A stretch of DNA of 64,000 nucleotides from Psychroserpens sp. Hel_I_66 (GCF_000799465.1 NZ_JUGU01000001.1:2810501-2874500), one strand, 5' to 3'. Shown: positions 47,052 to 56,580, counted from the stretch's first letter. Numbers and translations are program-made. Notes: generated by a model not told the origin, from the sequence alone.

Positions 47052-48104
47052 TCACCATTCTAATAATATGCGTTGTGCTGAAAACCCTGGACCAAAACTG
47101 AGCATTAATCCGCGATCTCCTTTGGGTAAATTCTTATCCATAAAACGTTCTAAAACATAAAGCACCGTTGCGCTGCTCATGTTTCCGTAGAGTTTTAAAA
47201 CCTCTTTCGTGTCGTCTATGTTTTTTCCCAATGTGCCAAATAATTCTTCAACGGTTTGTACTATTTTTTTCCCGCCAGGATGAAAAATTAAATGGTCGAC
47301 ATCTTCTATTTTAATTCCGTTTCGTTCTAAAAAAGGATGTACGATCTTTGGAAAATGCTCTGAAATCGTTTCTGGTACAGCCTTATCCAATATCATTTGC
47401 AATCCTGTATTTACCAATTTAAAACCCATCATTGTTTCTGCATCATAAAAATGATACATGGCCTCATCGATAATTTTCGGACCTTCTTCATTTTCATAGG
47501 ACGATAAAATGACACTGGAAGCACCATCACCAAAAATAGCAGCACTCACAATGTTCACCATTGAATAATCATCAAGCTGAAATGTTGCGGTTGGTGATTC
47601 TACAGCAATCACTGCTGCACGTTTATTTGGGTTTGCTTTTAGAAAATTCTTAGCATATATAATTCCCGAAACGCCTGCAGCACAACCCATTTCGGTCACG
47701 GGAAGTCTCACGATATCCTGTTTCATATTCAAGTTGTTAATCAAATATGCATCAACTGATGGAATCATAATACCTGTGCAACTTACAGTGATAATGTAAT
47801 CAATATCGGTTGGTTTTAGCTTTGCTTTGTCCAATGCTTTTACCAACGATTGCTCAGCCAATTTAATGACTTCACGTGCATAAATATTATTCTTTTCTTC
47901 AAAAGAGGTGTTGGTAAATACTTCTTCAGCATCCATAATGGAATAACGTCTATCGACACCTGCGTTTTCAAAAAGCTTGATGACCTTTCGCTTGAAACGG
48001 TCTTCTTGACCATCTAACCAAATATTCAAAAACGGGATAATATCCTTTGTTTCTCTGGTATATTTTGGGAGTTGTTTTGCTACTGCTGTTATTTTTACGC
48101 TCAT
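47052..48104 (-). CDS. Type III polyketide synthase
   Basis: 350 residues, a chalcone/stilbene-synthase-fold homodimer that extends an acyl starter with malonyl-CoA. The triad is complete: Cys141 (TEMGCAAGVSG), His275 (IFHPGGKK) and Asn308 (YGNMSSATV). GFGPGF is present as SFGPGF (336-341). Bacterial relatives (SrsA, BpsA, ArsB/ArsC) make alkylresorcinols or alkylpyrones. The start at 48104 lies just after the methyltransferase stop; a longer frame from 48170 overlaps that gene. Confidence 0.93.
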   Translation of the reverse strand: MSVKITAVAKQLPKYTRETKDIIPFLNIWLDGQEDRFKRKVIKLFENAGVDRRYSIMDAEEVFTNTSFEEKNNIYAREVIKLAEQSLVKALDKAKLKPTDIDYIITVSCTGIMIPSVDAYLINNLNMKQDIVRLPVTEMGCAAGVSGIIYAKNFLKANPNKRAAVIAVESPTATFQLDDYSMVNIVSAAIFGDGASSVILSSYENEEGPKIIDEAMYHFYDAETMMGFKLVNTGLQMILDKAVPETISEHFPKIVHPFLERNGIKIEDVDHLIFHPGGKKIVQTVEELFGTLGKNIDDTKEVLKLYGNMSSATVLYVLERFMDKNLPKGDRGLMLSFGPGFSAQRILLEW

Positions 48105-48105
48105 A

Positions 48106-48819
48106 TTATTTTTGCTCCAAAATCCATTGAAAACGGAAAGCCCATTTCCAACGCAATTGATAATTTGCATTAATTTGGTTTGATATCTCTACTAATTCCT
48201 CTTTTTTAAAACCTCTCAAAACAGATGTTAATCCGTCTTCAACTATGGTTTTATTTTTTATGGTTGTGCACAATAGCTTAAATAAATAATAGGCTAGTTT
48301 GTGCCTGTGTAAATCATTAACGACGATTCCCAATTTTGCTTTTTCTAAGACTGGTCGTAAAAACGTTACTAATTCTTCCTCTTTAAAATGGTGCAGAAAT
48401 AACGTGGTTAACACCAAATCGTAATTTAGCTGTTCAAATTCCGAAGAGAAAATATCGATCGCCTTAAATTCAATATTGTCATAATCTGTCGATAGTGAGG
48501 CTGCATAATTTACGGTGTGCGCGTTTGCATCAATACCAATTAAATTAAAATGATAACCGTTTTGTTTCCCAAATCGCGACACTTCCCGCAAGATATCTCC
48601 ACCACCACAACCTAAATCTATGATGGTTATTGGTTTGCTTTTATCACAGTTTTTGAGCGCTTTTTTAAGTCCGTTTATGGTGACTTGGTTGCCTCCTAAC
48701 CACTGATTGATTTTTGCCAGTTTATCTAAAGCGTCATGAAGGATTGGACCGTTATAATCCAGATCATCCATGATTTCCTCTTCCTCGCTTCTATATTTTG
48801 TACTCACTAATAAACTCAT
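48106..48819 (-). CDS. SAM-dependent methyltransferase of the type III PKS operon
   Basis: 237 residues, class I Rossmann methyltransferase. The SAM loop is IIDLGCGGGD (66-75), and acidic residue and post-I motifs (GIDANAHTV, FKAIDIFSS) follow. LHHFKEEEL is motif III-like. It overlaps the flavoprotein by four bases and precedes the PKS by one base, so the three are translationally coupled. By analogy with SrsB/BpsB-type partners it may methylate the phenolic ring, although it is not a BpsB homologue by sequence. Confidence 0.88.
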   Translation of the reverse strand: MSLLVSTKYRSEEEEIMDDLDYNGPILHDALDKLAKINQWLGGNQVTINGLKKALKNCDKSKPITIIDLGCGGGDILREVSRFGKQNGYHFNLIGIDANAHTVNYAASLSTDYDNIEFKAIDIFSSEFEQLNYDLVLTTLFLHHFKEEELVTFLRPVLEKAKLGIVVNDLHRHKLAYYLFKLLCTTIKNKTIVEDGLTSVLRGFKKEELVEISNQINANYQLRWKWAFRFQWILEQK

Positions 48820-49955
48820 TTTGCTTCCATTAATTTACCGTGTGTTCGTTTAATAATATGAGGCAAAACACCTGGAAAGAACTTGAGACCTTTCATAATC
48901 ACTTCGGAAATTCTATGTTGACTAAACAAGTTAGCCACCAAATGTCCTGTTTTTAGTCGGGATTTAAAGGCTTTGTTCCATTCTCTAAGATACTGCTTTT
49001 CGAGAATTTTTCTGTTAGGAATTTCCGAAGAAAAGTACCGCAAAATCAAATGGGACGCTATTTGTGCACTTCTAATCGCCATACTCATGCCATTGCCACA
49101 TAAGGGATGAATCAACGCAGCTGTGTCGCCACACATAATGATATGGTTTTCAATAGGTTTTTTGTCTTCAAACGAGATTTGACTTATGGTTAATGGCTGT
49201 TCAAAAAAAGAAGTGGTGTTTTTAAAAACAGCCTTTAAATGCGGGTTCTTATACACGACTTTCTCTTGAAACTCTTCAATATCCTTATGGTTTTTAAACG
49301 ATTTAAAATTGGTGATGTAGCACAAATTGATATTGTCATTCTCTACTTTTGAAACTCCACAATAGCCACCTTCAAAATTATGGAGCGCAACAACATCATT
49401 AGGGAAGTTGCCTTTTACGTGGGTTTTGACCGCTAAATAAGGAGATTTGGTTTTGATGAATTGCCTATCAAGCCTCACATCCAAATTTGAGCGTTTCCCA
49501 AAAGCTCCAATTACTATTTTTGACGTAAATGTATTATTGTTTTTGGTTTCTACGGAAAATTGATCCTCATAAAACTGAACATCCTCAACCGCGTCCTGAA
49601 GCAGTTTAGCACCATTGTAAATCGCTTTTTTTGCCATTTCATGATCCAAACAAAACCTGCTTATACCGAACCCTCCCAAAGGTAAATCTGCTGAAATTAA
49701 TTGACCATTGGTGGTTGATAGTTGAAACTTATCAATCTTTTTCGCTCCTAATTTAAAGACGTTAATCTCTAAAAAATCTAAATATGGCAAGACTTCATTT
49801 GAAATATATTCACCACAAACCTTATGTTTTGGATACTCGTTTTTTTCAATAACCAAAATACTCAAGTTGTTTTTAGATAAATGAATTGCGCAAGACAATC
49901 CTGCCAATCCACCACCTATAACAATAACATCAAAATGTATTTGGTTTGTATTCAA
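48816..49955 (-). CDS. FAD-dependent monooxygenase/reductase of the type III PKS operon
   Basis: 379 residues of the geranylgeranyl-reductase/halogenase/PHBH superfamily. FAD-binding GGGLAGLSCAIHLSK (13-27), then VCGEYIS (the CGE loop), and the second FAD site CGDTAALIHPLCGNGMSMAI. The lysine motif of true halogenases (GWxWxIP) is not seen. It is the first gene of the cluster on this strand. SrsC in Streptomyces hydroxylates the alkylresorcinol; a similar ring oxidation is the likely job (inference). Confidence 0.88.
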   Translation of the reverse strand: MNTNQIHFDVIVIGGGLAGLSCAIHLSKNNLSILVIEKNEYPKHKVCGEYISNEVLPYLDFLEINVFKLGAKKIDKFQLSTTNGQLISADLPLGGFGISRFCLDHEMAKKAIYNGAKLLQDAVEDVQFYEDQFSVETKNNNTFTSKIVIGAFGKRSNLDVRLDRQFIKTKSPYLAVKTHVKGNFPNDVVALHNFEGGYCGVSKVENDNINLCYITNFKSFKNHKDIEEFQEKVVYKNPHLKAVFKNTTSFFEQPLTISQISFEDKKPIENHIIMCGDTAALIHPLCGNGMSMAIRSAQIASHLILRYFSSEIPNRKILEKQYLREWNKAFKSRLKTGHLVANLFSQHRISEVIMKGLKFFPGVLPHIIKRTHGKLMEAK

Positions 49956-50010
49956 TTTCTAGTTTTCAATCTTTTTTTTAAAGATAAGCCGAAATTGATT
50001 TAGAATGCGT

Positions 50011-50475
50011 TTAGATAACCTCTAAAATTTTAAAAACCTCATCCCTAAATTGTACCTCATCACCAGCTTTTTTTCCCAAGATTAATTGTGAGATTGGTGT
50101 ATTTGCAGAAATAGCATAAAATTTATTAGTTTCTACTAAAAGTTCTCCAGCGCTTACTGCTATAAAATAATTGGCTTTTGTGGTGTAGACGATACTTCCG
50201 AGACCGACGATTTCCGAAGAATTAGAGATCGCTATCTTTGATAATATTTGCCTTGTTTTTTCAATTTCTGCTAATTGAGTTCCTGCTTTCTCGCGTTCTA
50301 ATTGCAGCATCGCACGACCCGTCTCGTGTTTATCTCCTGCGGAACTTTTTGTTTCTGAAGTTAATGATTCTTGAATTTCGTTAATTGTATTTTGAATCGT
50401 TTGGAACCTGTTAGCGATAAATGATGAACACTGGTCATACAGTTCCTGTTTGATGTTATTTCGCTTTTTCATCAC
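50011..50475 (-). CDS. GreA/GreB-family-like protein
   Basis: 154 residues. An N-terminal helical coiled-coil (about 1-85, RFQTIQNTINEIQESLTSE, ATGR-like DKHETGRAMLQLEREKAG) precedes a FKBP-like C-terminal domain (VGLGSIVYT, NTPISQLILGKKAGDEVQF). This is the layout of Gre transcript-cleavage factors or the shorter Bacteroidota relatives. The acidic tip residues of GreA are not obvious. Database entries of this family are often mislabelled as 3-oxoacyl-ACP synthase. It overlaps mtgA by 20 bases. Confidence 0.8.
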   Translation of the reverse strand: MMKKRNNIKQELYDQCSSFIANRFQTIQNTINEIQESLTSETKSSAGDKHETGRAMLQLEREKAGTQLAEIEKTRQILSKIAISNSSEIVGLGSIVYTTKANYFIAVSAGELLVETNKFYAISANTPISQLILGKKAGDEVQFRDEVFKILEVI

Positions 50476-51163
50476 TTGTGGAATAATTTAATGGTCCGAA
50501 ATAATTCATTTGTTTTGTAATCCATGCTTTTCTACTTTCAATGTAAGACGTCGCTGGATTTGCTCTGTATCGTATAGGGTTTGGTAAAATTGAAGCAATA
50601 GCTGCAGCTTCGTATTTAGATAACTTAGCAGCCGATTTTTTAAACCAATATTGAGATGCAGCTTCAGCTCCATAAATACCTGGTCCCATTTCTATACTGT
50701 TGAGATAGACTTCCATGATGCGTTCTTTGCTCCAAATTAATTCAATTAAAAAAGTAAAATATGTCTCTAAACCTTTACGTAACCAACTGCGCTGTGGCCA
50801 AAGAAATACATTTTTTGCAGTTTGCTGACTTATCGAACTTGCGCCTTTTAAGCGTTTTCCTTTTTTGTTGTTTTCGTATGCTTTTTCAATTGCTTCTACG
50901 TCAAAACCGTGGTGATTCAAAAAATTTTGGTCTTCGCTACAGATTACTGCTAATTGTAGATTATTTGAAATTTCTTCAATTGGCACCCAATCATGTTCCC
51001 ATCCTTTTTTGCTGTCATCGGTTTGCTCAATATTTTTAATAACCATTAACGGTGTAATCGGTACTGGCACCCATTTAAACACAAAAACAATCACTATTGA
51101 AAACACAAACAAACATAAAATGGTCTTGAATATAAATTTGAAAAGGCGTTTTATAAATTTCAT
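50456..51163 (-). CDS. mtgA: Monofunctional peptidoglycan transglycosylase
   Basis: 235 residues with one N-terminal membrane helix (ILCLFVFSIVIVFVF). It is a GT51 glycosyltransferase that polymerises lipid II. The catalytic Glu lies in CSEDQNFLNHHGFD (about 75-88); GASSISQQTAKNVFLWPQRS is the second signature, and ERIMEVYLNSIEMGPGIYG the third. The length matches MtgA. Confidence 0.94.
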   Translation of the reverse strand: MKFIKRLFKFIFKTILCLFVFSIVIVFVFKWVPVPITPLMVIKNIEQTDDSKKGWEHDWVPIEEISNNLQLAVICSEDQNFLNHHGFDVEAIEKAYENNKKGKRLKGASSISQQTAKNVFLWPQRSWLRKGLETYFTFLIELIWSKERIMEVYLNSIEMGPGIYGAEAASQYWFKKSAAKLSKYEAAAIASILPNPIRYRANPATSYIESRKAWITKQMNYFGPLNYSTSDEKAK

Positions 51164-51281
51164 GTGTTAAGCGGAACTGTTATGCAAATCTAAGCATTGA
51201 GATTTTAGTTTTAAATAAAGACCAAAAGGTTTTATACTACTAATGCACTCAACAACCAATCTACTCTATCCTTTTAATTTG

Positions 51282-52394
51282 TTAAGGAATTAAATCTGCT
51301 AATTCTTTTCCAATCAAACTCCCAATGGCAACTCCCATTCCACCAAGACGAACTCCGCAAAATACATTATTAGATAATTGTTTGACGATTGGTTTTTTTT
51401 GACTTCCAACTCCCATAATTCCACTCCAGCGATGTTCAATTTCAAAAGTAGTATTTGGTAGAATAGTCGTTTTTAAAATGTCTTCGAGTTTTTTTTGTAT
51501 TAATTCGGTTTGGTTGAACTCAATGGTTTCTTCTGCCTTAAAATCTAAATTTCGTCCACCACCAAACAAAATTCTATTGTCGATATTTCTAAAATAATAA
51601 TACCCTTGATCTAAATGGAACGTCCCTTTTATCTTTAAATTATCTATAGGTTTCGTAATTAATACTTGGGCTCTTGCTGGTTTTACTTCAGGAATATCTA
51701 AACTTGAAGCAAAGCCATTTGTAGCAATGAGAAGCTTTTTTGATGAAAACTCAAATTGATTGGTTTTTATTTTTACTGAATTTTTTTCTTCGGAAAAAGA
51801 CTCGACTGTAATACTGTTCAAAATTTTTATATCTGCGCTCAATACTAAATTTGTGAGCGATACCATCATTTTACCAGTATCAATTTGACCTTCAAATTTA
51901 TTGAAACCTAAAATTTCATTACACTGCTCAAAGCCAAAGCTATTAGGTTGAAAGCTAAAAACATGATCTTTAAATAATGGTTTTAACAACCTGTTGACAG
52001 TATCCTTTTTTTCTTGGCATGTTGCTAATAAATTATCGGTTTTTGAGAATAATTCATATCCTCCATATTGCTTATAATCTATGTTTTTATCGCCTAGAGT
52101 TTCACGCATTAATTGGAGCCCATCGATACGTTTTTTTACGAGATTGAAGACTTCTTCTTCACTATGAGAATTGAGATCATCAATAATTTCGCTAAGACTT
52201 CCAAAACATGCAAAACCTGCGTTTTTGGTACTTGCGCCTTGAGGTAATATGCCTTTTTCCAAGATGAGTATATTGGCTTTTGGAAACCTTTTTTTCAATT
52301 TTAAGGCACAGTTTAGACCAACGATTCCGCTACCAACTATAGTGTAATCTATTTTGGTGAGCCAAGATTTTATTTCCCAGTAGGATAGATTCAT
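51282..52394 (-). CDS. FAD-dependent oxidoreductase (DAO family)
   Basis: 370 residues of the D-amino-acid-oxidase/glycine-oxidase family. FAD loop VGSGIVGLNCALKLKK (20-35), GASTKNAGFACFG is the typical second motif, and GVRLGGMGVAIGS the C-terminal FAD contact. It would oxidise an amine or 2-hydroxy acid; the substrate is unknown. It follows the membrane protein gene after seven bases, so the two form an operon. Confidence 0.87.
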   Translation of the reverse strand: MNLSYWEIKSWLTKIDYTIVGSGIVGLNCALKLKKRFPKANILILEKGILPQGASTKNAGFACFGSLSEIIDDLNSHSEEEVFNLVKKRIDGLQLMRETLGDKNIDYKQYGGYELFSKTDNLLATCQEKKDTVNRLLKPLFKDHVFSFQPNSFGFEQCNEILGFNKFEGQIDTGKMMVSLTNLVLSADIKILNSITVESFSEEKNSVKIKTNQFEFSSKKLLIATNGFASSLDIPEVKPARAQVLITKPIDNLKIKGTFHLDQGYYYFRNIDNRILFGGGRNLDFKAEETIEFNQTELIQKKLEDILKTTILPNTTFEIEHRWSGIMGVGSQKKPIVKQLSNNVFCGVRLGGMGVAIGSLIGKELADLIP

Positions 52395-52401
52395 ATTAGA
52401 A

Positions 52402-52992
52402 TTATATTGGCATTAAAACCGGACCTAAATATTCAAGCCAAAGTATTGCGCTAATAAATGATCCTGGAACAACAAAGATTAGCATCTGTATTTTTTCTTT
52501 TTTATTAAAGCGTTTCAAAAATAAATGTATTGCTAGAACTACTATAATTATACTCAATATAGTTATCACATAGTTTTCTTTAAAATAGTATAGATCTAGA
52601 TTATTATAGTTAAAAATAATAAATGAGATAAACTGAAGACTTGTATACAAGAACAGAGAAAAAAAGAATATTAAAATCCATTTGAGATACGTAGTTATTT
52701 TAAAAAGCTTTATAACTAACATTGACCAACAGCTTAATGATATTAAAAAAGAAACCAATATAATACCATTAATAATAGAAAAATTATGTATCTGATTTAA
52801 TTTTATTAATTGGGCATGAACTAAACAGCCTACTAAGTTACCTGTATAATTATATGTAAAAATATTTGATACATCTCCATTTGTAAATAATAGATCTAAT
52901 ATAAAAATCAGCGCATTATTTAGAATCGCATAAGTGGGAAAGAGCAATAAAAATAAAAAAAAGATAAAAAGTGATTCTTTCTTTTTTAGCAT
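52402..52992 (-). CDS. Multi-pass membrane protein, unknown
   Basis: 196 residues with about five to six hydrophobic helices (IFFLFLLLFPTYAILNNALI, IINGIILVSFLISLSCW, WILIFFFSLFLYTSLQFISF, VITILSIIIVVLAIHLFL, MLIFVVPGSFISAIL). No motif or family is recognised. It lies directly upstream of the DAO-type flavoprotein on the same strand. Very AT-rich even for this window. Confidence 0.7.
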   Translation of the reverse strand: MLKKKESLFIFFLFLLLFPTYAILNNALIFILDLLFTNGDVSNIFTYNYTGNLVGCLVHAQLIKLNQIHNFSIINGIILVSFLISLSCWSMLVIKLFKITTYLKWILIFFFSLFLYTSLQFISFIIFNYNNLDLYYFKENYVITILSIIIVVLAIHLFLKRFNKKEKIQMLIFVVPGSFISAILWLEYLGPVLMPI

Positions 52993-53060
52993 ATTTCAGT
53001 ATTGTTTTATCTCTTAAATATATAAATAACTATCGATTTCTGTTAAGGATGGAGTGGTTT

Positions 53061-53140
53061 GTTTGAGCTCCTCGCAGAGAGCGAGCCACGAGAGCCTGAC
53101 GCTTTGGAGCTGTTTCAGCGAAAAAGGGTAACAGCCAAAC
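53061..53140. repeat. GC-richer structured element, possible dispersed repeat
   Basis: In the 235-base gap 52993-53227 a block of about 80 bases stands out by higher G+C. It folds on paper as a junction: GTTTG (53061-53065) with CAAAC (53136-53140), CTCGC (53071-53075) with GCGAG (53081-53085), and GCTGTT (53109-53114) with AACAGC (53130-53135). No reading frame of note. It may be a REP-like mobile repeat or a structured RNA. Confidence 0.45.
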
Positions 53141-53173
53141 ATTTATTTTCTTAAAAAATTCAATTTATGATAT

Positions 53174-53207
53174 AAAAAAACTCCGAATTTGCTTTCGGAG
53201 TTTTTTT
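53174..53207 (-). terminator. Terminator after the metalloprotease gene
   Basis: CTCCGAA (53181-53187) pairs with TTCGGAG (53194-53200), extended by seven A-T pairs, so it is symmetrical. On the minus strand it lies 20 bases after the protease stop. Confidence 0.85.
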
Positions 53208-53227
53208 GTATTGTCTTTTTAAAAAAT

Positions 53228-55942
53228 TTATTCTACAACAAGTTTTTTGGTTACGACATTTCCACCGTCATTGATATTGAGCAGATAAATCCCAGAGTTA
53301 ACTTTACCTAAATTAATTGATTCATTAAATTCTCCTGACACATTATCAAAAGTTGTATTAAATACTGATCGTCCTCTAACATCAAATACTTGTACGTCAA
53401 CATTATTTGAATTTGCGTTAAACTTGATATTGAACTCTCCATTGTTTGGGTTAGGAAAAACCGATAAAGAGTTTTCTAAACTAGGCTCTTCTACTCCTAA
53501 AACTGTTGTAGTTGTACAGAGTTCTATTGACCACTCATTCACGGTTCCTGTATCTCCATTAAAGAAATCCACAAATACTAAGTTCCAAGTCCCTGATGGA
53601 TTATTACCAGTAAATCCCGTCATTGGATTCGCAGGAGCGTAGGTACCAATAGTTGGTGAAGCACATACAATTGCAGGTGATCCATCCTTAAACGTAACGT
53701 TTATATCTTGAAATTGGGCTGAGTTACAGCTTCTTGCCCAAATATTTGCAAAACCTCCACCACTTGGTGCTTGCAGTTGCATGATCAAATCACCTATATA
53801 ACTATGTTGTACGTCTACACTAACTCTAATATCTGTAATTGGTGTAGTTTCGGAAACAGTAACCGGAATAAATACTGGTGTTCCTTGAACATTTGCACCA
53901 CCACCATCTGGTATATTTGTTGATATTGGACCAGTAGTGTAAGTATTACAAACTGTTGTCACTGTTGCATTTAAAGCAAAATCTGTAGAATTAATATTGA
54001 AGAAAATATTTCCTGCGCCTTCTACCATTACTCTACAAGAGCCTGAAGCTAATCCAAAAGGTACTGTGATGTCCTGACTCCCATCGTTTGGAACATTAGA
54101 TGCCAAAACAGTGTCATAGGTTAATCCTCCATCTATTGATAATAAAATATTTACATTAGCTGTGTTAACTCCACTACCTGTTGTTCCTGCAACATCCCAA
54201 GTAATAGTTTCGGTAGTTCCTGATACCCAAGAAACTCCAGAACTGTTTTGAGAAGTCACTATAAAAGGACCTGCTGCTGTTGTAACCGTAGCCAACATCG
54301 CATCAACTGCTGTTTGACCACCATCTATATCATTGTCCCTAACTGTCAATCTGAAATTTAGATTTCTATTTACTGAAGCTAATTTCTCCCAAGTTGTAGA
54401 ACCACCTGAATTCACTAAATCTGCTAACCGTGGTATATATCTTGATGGATTGTTTGTCCCTTTATATGATCTCACGATTGGACCTTGCACTGTTGTTTCT
54501 GTTGGCGCACCTGTTGGGCCTAAATCATATTGTTCCCATGTATATGTTAAACTTGCTTCACCTCCATCATCGCTACCAGAGCCAGTTAATTTATAAGGAG
54601 TTGAAATTGGAATGATAAAATCTCCTCCTGCATTAGATGTTGGAGCAGCATTCCCGGTTGCTATAAGATTGGCACATTGACTATTCCCATTAGTTATGTT
54701 GTCGAAAATTTCATCTAAACTTTTTTGATGAAAATAGTCGTCACTATTATTTTGTACATTTTGTGGCGGACAGATACCTGCATAAGCCATTATTGTAGAG
54801 CCACTACCTGGCTCATAAGCATTAGATGCTGTTCTTTGTGTAAGACAACTAGAACCTGGAGCGTTACCATTAAATGTGTGCGGACCACCATATTGATGTC
54901 CCATCTCATGACAAACATAATCAACATCAAAAGCATCTCCAATTGGCGTTGCTAAACCAGTAACTCCACGTGCTTTAACAGTTGTACATGGCGAATTTAA
55001 AGCAGCGACACCACCTCCTCCAGTGCTAAACACATGGCCAATATCATAATTTCCAGTTCCTATATTTGTATTAATTGTGGTTTGATTTTCTGTTAACATG
55101 GCAAACCCATCATCATTTGTATATGGATCACTAGTGACACTTGGGCCTAAAAAAATGATGCTTGTATTGGGAACCATAATCATGGTAATAGATAATTCTC
55201 TTTCATAAACACCATTAACTCTAGTCATTGTGTTAACCATAGCAGTCATCACTCCTGGCAATGTCCCACCATGAAATGTAGAATATTCTACAGTACATGC
55301 TAGTGCTAACCTAAATTCACGTAAAAATCCATCATTAGCATTTCTATTTAAACTCGGACCTGATTCTCTGTCTGCATTTTCCTCCAATTCGTCAACATAG
55401 TCACAAACCCATTCATCTGAATTATTTGTCAAACTTGACTTAGAATAAGAAATATAAAAATTATTACTTTCCGTATATGGATCAATAAAATACGTTCCAG
55501 AATCTGTGAATGTCATTGTGTTAACACCTTTTGGTGTAACACTAAATCGAATTACGTTTACTGGATTTTCTATACTTTGACCAACATAACTTTTCATGTC
55601 AGGGAATTGAACTTGGAGAGACTCCTCCATAATTGGAGCTTCTTTTATTCTGAAAGACTCCAAATTACCATCCATAACTGGAAATTGTACAATCACATTA
55701 GATTGTCCTTGAAATGTTTTTCTATTTGGAGCTAATTCTAATGTTTCTTTTAGACCTTCAATGTCTAATTCATAAAAATCTGCTTTTGCAGGTTGTGATT
55801 TTCTTAAAGCAAGTTCTCCTTTTGAGGCTTGAGTTTTAGTTGACTTTATCCAAAAGGATTTTCCTTGTTGAGCAAAACTTGCTGTTGAGCAAAAAATCAT
55901 TGCTACTATTACAATAGTAATTTTTAGGTAATTTTTTTTCAT
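53228..55942 (-). CDS. Secreted zinc metalloprotease with P-domain, T9SS type A signal
   Basis: 904 residues. Signal peptide ending TASFAQ. A propeptide-like region (about 25-195) precedes a reprolysin-type metzincin domain. The zinc site is H345-E-M-G-H349-x5-H355 (HEMGHQYGGPH), the metzincin HExxHxxGxxH. A beta-sandwich region follows, then a P/proprotein-convertase domain (about 670-805: IPDGGGANVQG, VDVQHSYIGDLIMQL, NPSGTWNLVFVDFFNGDTG). The last 80 residues are a type A T9SS signal (VFPNPNNGEFNIKF, GIYLLNINDGG). It is an exported protease, probably nutritional. It is divergent from a lipoprotein gene. Confidence 0.93.
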   Translation of the reverse strand: MKKNYLKITIVIVAMIFCSTASFAQQGKSFWIKSTKTQASKGELALRKSQPAKADFYELDIEGLKETLELAPNRKTFQGQSNVIVQFPVMDGNLESFRIKEAPIMEESLQVQFPDMKSYVGQSIENPVNVIRFSVTPKGVNTMTFTDSGTYFIDPYTESNNFYISYSKSSLTNNSDEWVCDYVDELEENADRESGPSLNRNANDGFLREFRLALACTVEYSTFHGGTLPGVMTAMVNTMTRVNGVYERELSITMIMVPNTSIIFLGPSVTSDPYTNDDGFAMLTENQTTINTNIGTGNYDIGHVFSTGGGGVAALNSPCTTVKARGVTGLATPIGDAFDVDYVCHEMGHQYGGPHTFNGNAPGSSCLTQRTASNAYEPGSGSTIMAYAGICPPQNVQNNSDDYFHQKSLDEIFDNITNGNSQCANLIATGNAAPTSNAGGDFIIPISTPYKLTGSGSDDGGEASLTYTWEQYDLGPTGAPTETTVQGPIVRSYKGTNNPSRYIPRLADLVNSGGSTTWEKLASVNRNLNFRLTVRDNDIDGGQTAVDAMLATVTTAAGPFIVTSQNSSGVSWVSGTTETITWDVAGTTGSGVNTANVNILLSIDGGLTYDTVLASNVPNDGSQDITVPFGLASGSCRVMVEGAGNIFFNINSTDFALNATVTTVCNTYTTGPISTNIPDGGGANVQGTPVFIPVTVSETTPITDIRVSVDVQHSYIGDLIMQLQAPSGGGFANIWARSCNSAQFQDINVTFKDGSPAIVCASPTIGTYAPANPMTGFTGNNPSGTWNLVFVDFFNGDTGTVNEWSIELCTTTTVLGVEEPSLENSLSVFPNPNNGEFNIKFNANSNNVDVQVFDVRGRSVFNTTFDNVSGEFNESINLGKVNSGIYLLNINDGGNVVTKKLVVE

Positions 55943-56032
55943 TTCTTTTATTTAATTTATCAATGTCATAAATGTACATTGAGATTCTTAACCTACAAAA
56001 TATTGAAAGTTAAAATAGTATATATTTGTTAT

Positions 56033-56554
56033 ATGAAAAGTTTGATAGTAATTATAATTATGGGCATCATGATAGCATGTAATGCTAATAAGAAGATAAC
56101 TGATACTGAAAATTTATCTGAATCCTCATCAATATGCCCAAGTGAAGGCACTTGTACTTTGGAAGTTTTAAAAGATAAAGTTTTCAACATTAAAACGGAT
56201 GAATTTGGAAATAGTTATCCCGAATTAATTGATGGAAATAAGATCGTTTTAAAATTCAGTTACAATAAAAATACAATTACAGATGTGGAAGATGATCATT
56301 ATTCTGAAGTTGTATATTTAGAATTTGAAGAAGGTCTTTCTTCCATAAATCTAAAAAATAAAGATCTATCATCGGTAAAAGCTGGATTTTCTAGAGTTTG
56401 CTTCTGTAGAGGCCAAACAGGCACATTTCCGATAAATATAGGTCATTTGAATTTATCAAAACTTACTGATAGCACGTATCAAATAATTTTTGATTTTACA
56501 ATCACTGAAGTTCCGCAGGTAATAAACTCATTTGACAGAACATTCAAATTATAA
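56033..56554 (+). CDS. Small lipoprotein, unknown
   Basis: 173 residues from the ATG at 56033, which begins a lipoprotein signal (MKSLIVIIIMGIMIACNANKK). An upstream frame from 55979 would spoil the signal. Two cysteine pairs (CPSEGTC and CFCRGQTG) suggest disulfides in a beta-rich domain. No family is recognised. A TATATTTG at 56021-56028 would place the transcript start on or near the ATG, so the message may be leaderless. The last gene before a shared terminator. Confidence 0.72.
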   Translation: MKSLIVIIIMGIMIACNANKKITDTENLSESSSICPSEGTCTLEVLKDKVFNIKTDEFGNSYPELIDGNKIVLKFSYNKNTITDVEDDHYSEVVYLEFEEGLSSINLKNKDLSSVKAGFSRVCFCRGQTGTFPINIGHLNLSKLTDSTYQIIFDFTITEVPQVINSFDRTFKL

Positions 56555-56558
56555 AAAA

Positions 56559-56580
56559 AGCGACTTAAAATTAAGTCGCT
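56559..56580. terminator. Bidirectional terminator between lipoprotein and accC
   Basis: AGCGACTTAA (56559-56568) pairs with TTAAGTCGCT (56571-56580). On the minus strand it is followed by seven T, so it serves accC best. Confidence 0.85.

Noticed and set aside
50011..50475. Labelling this gene as 3-oxoacyl-ACP synthase because homologues carry that name and a lipid cluster is adjacent
   Set aside because: It has no condensing-enzyme motif. The coiled coil plus FKBP-like domain fits the Gre family.
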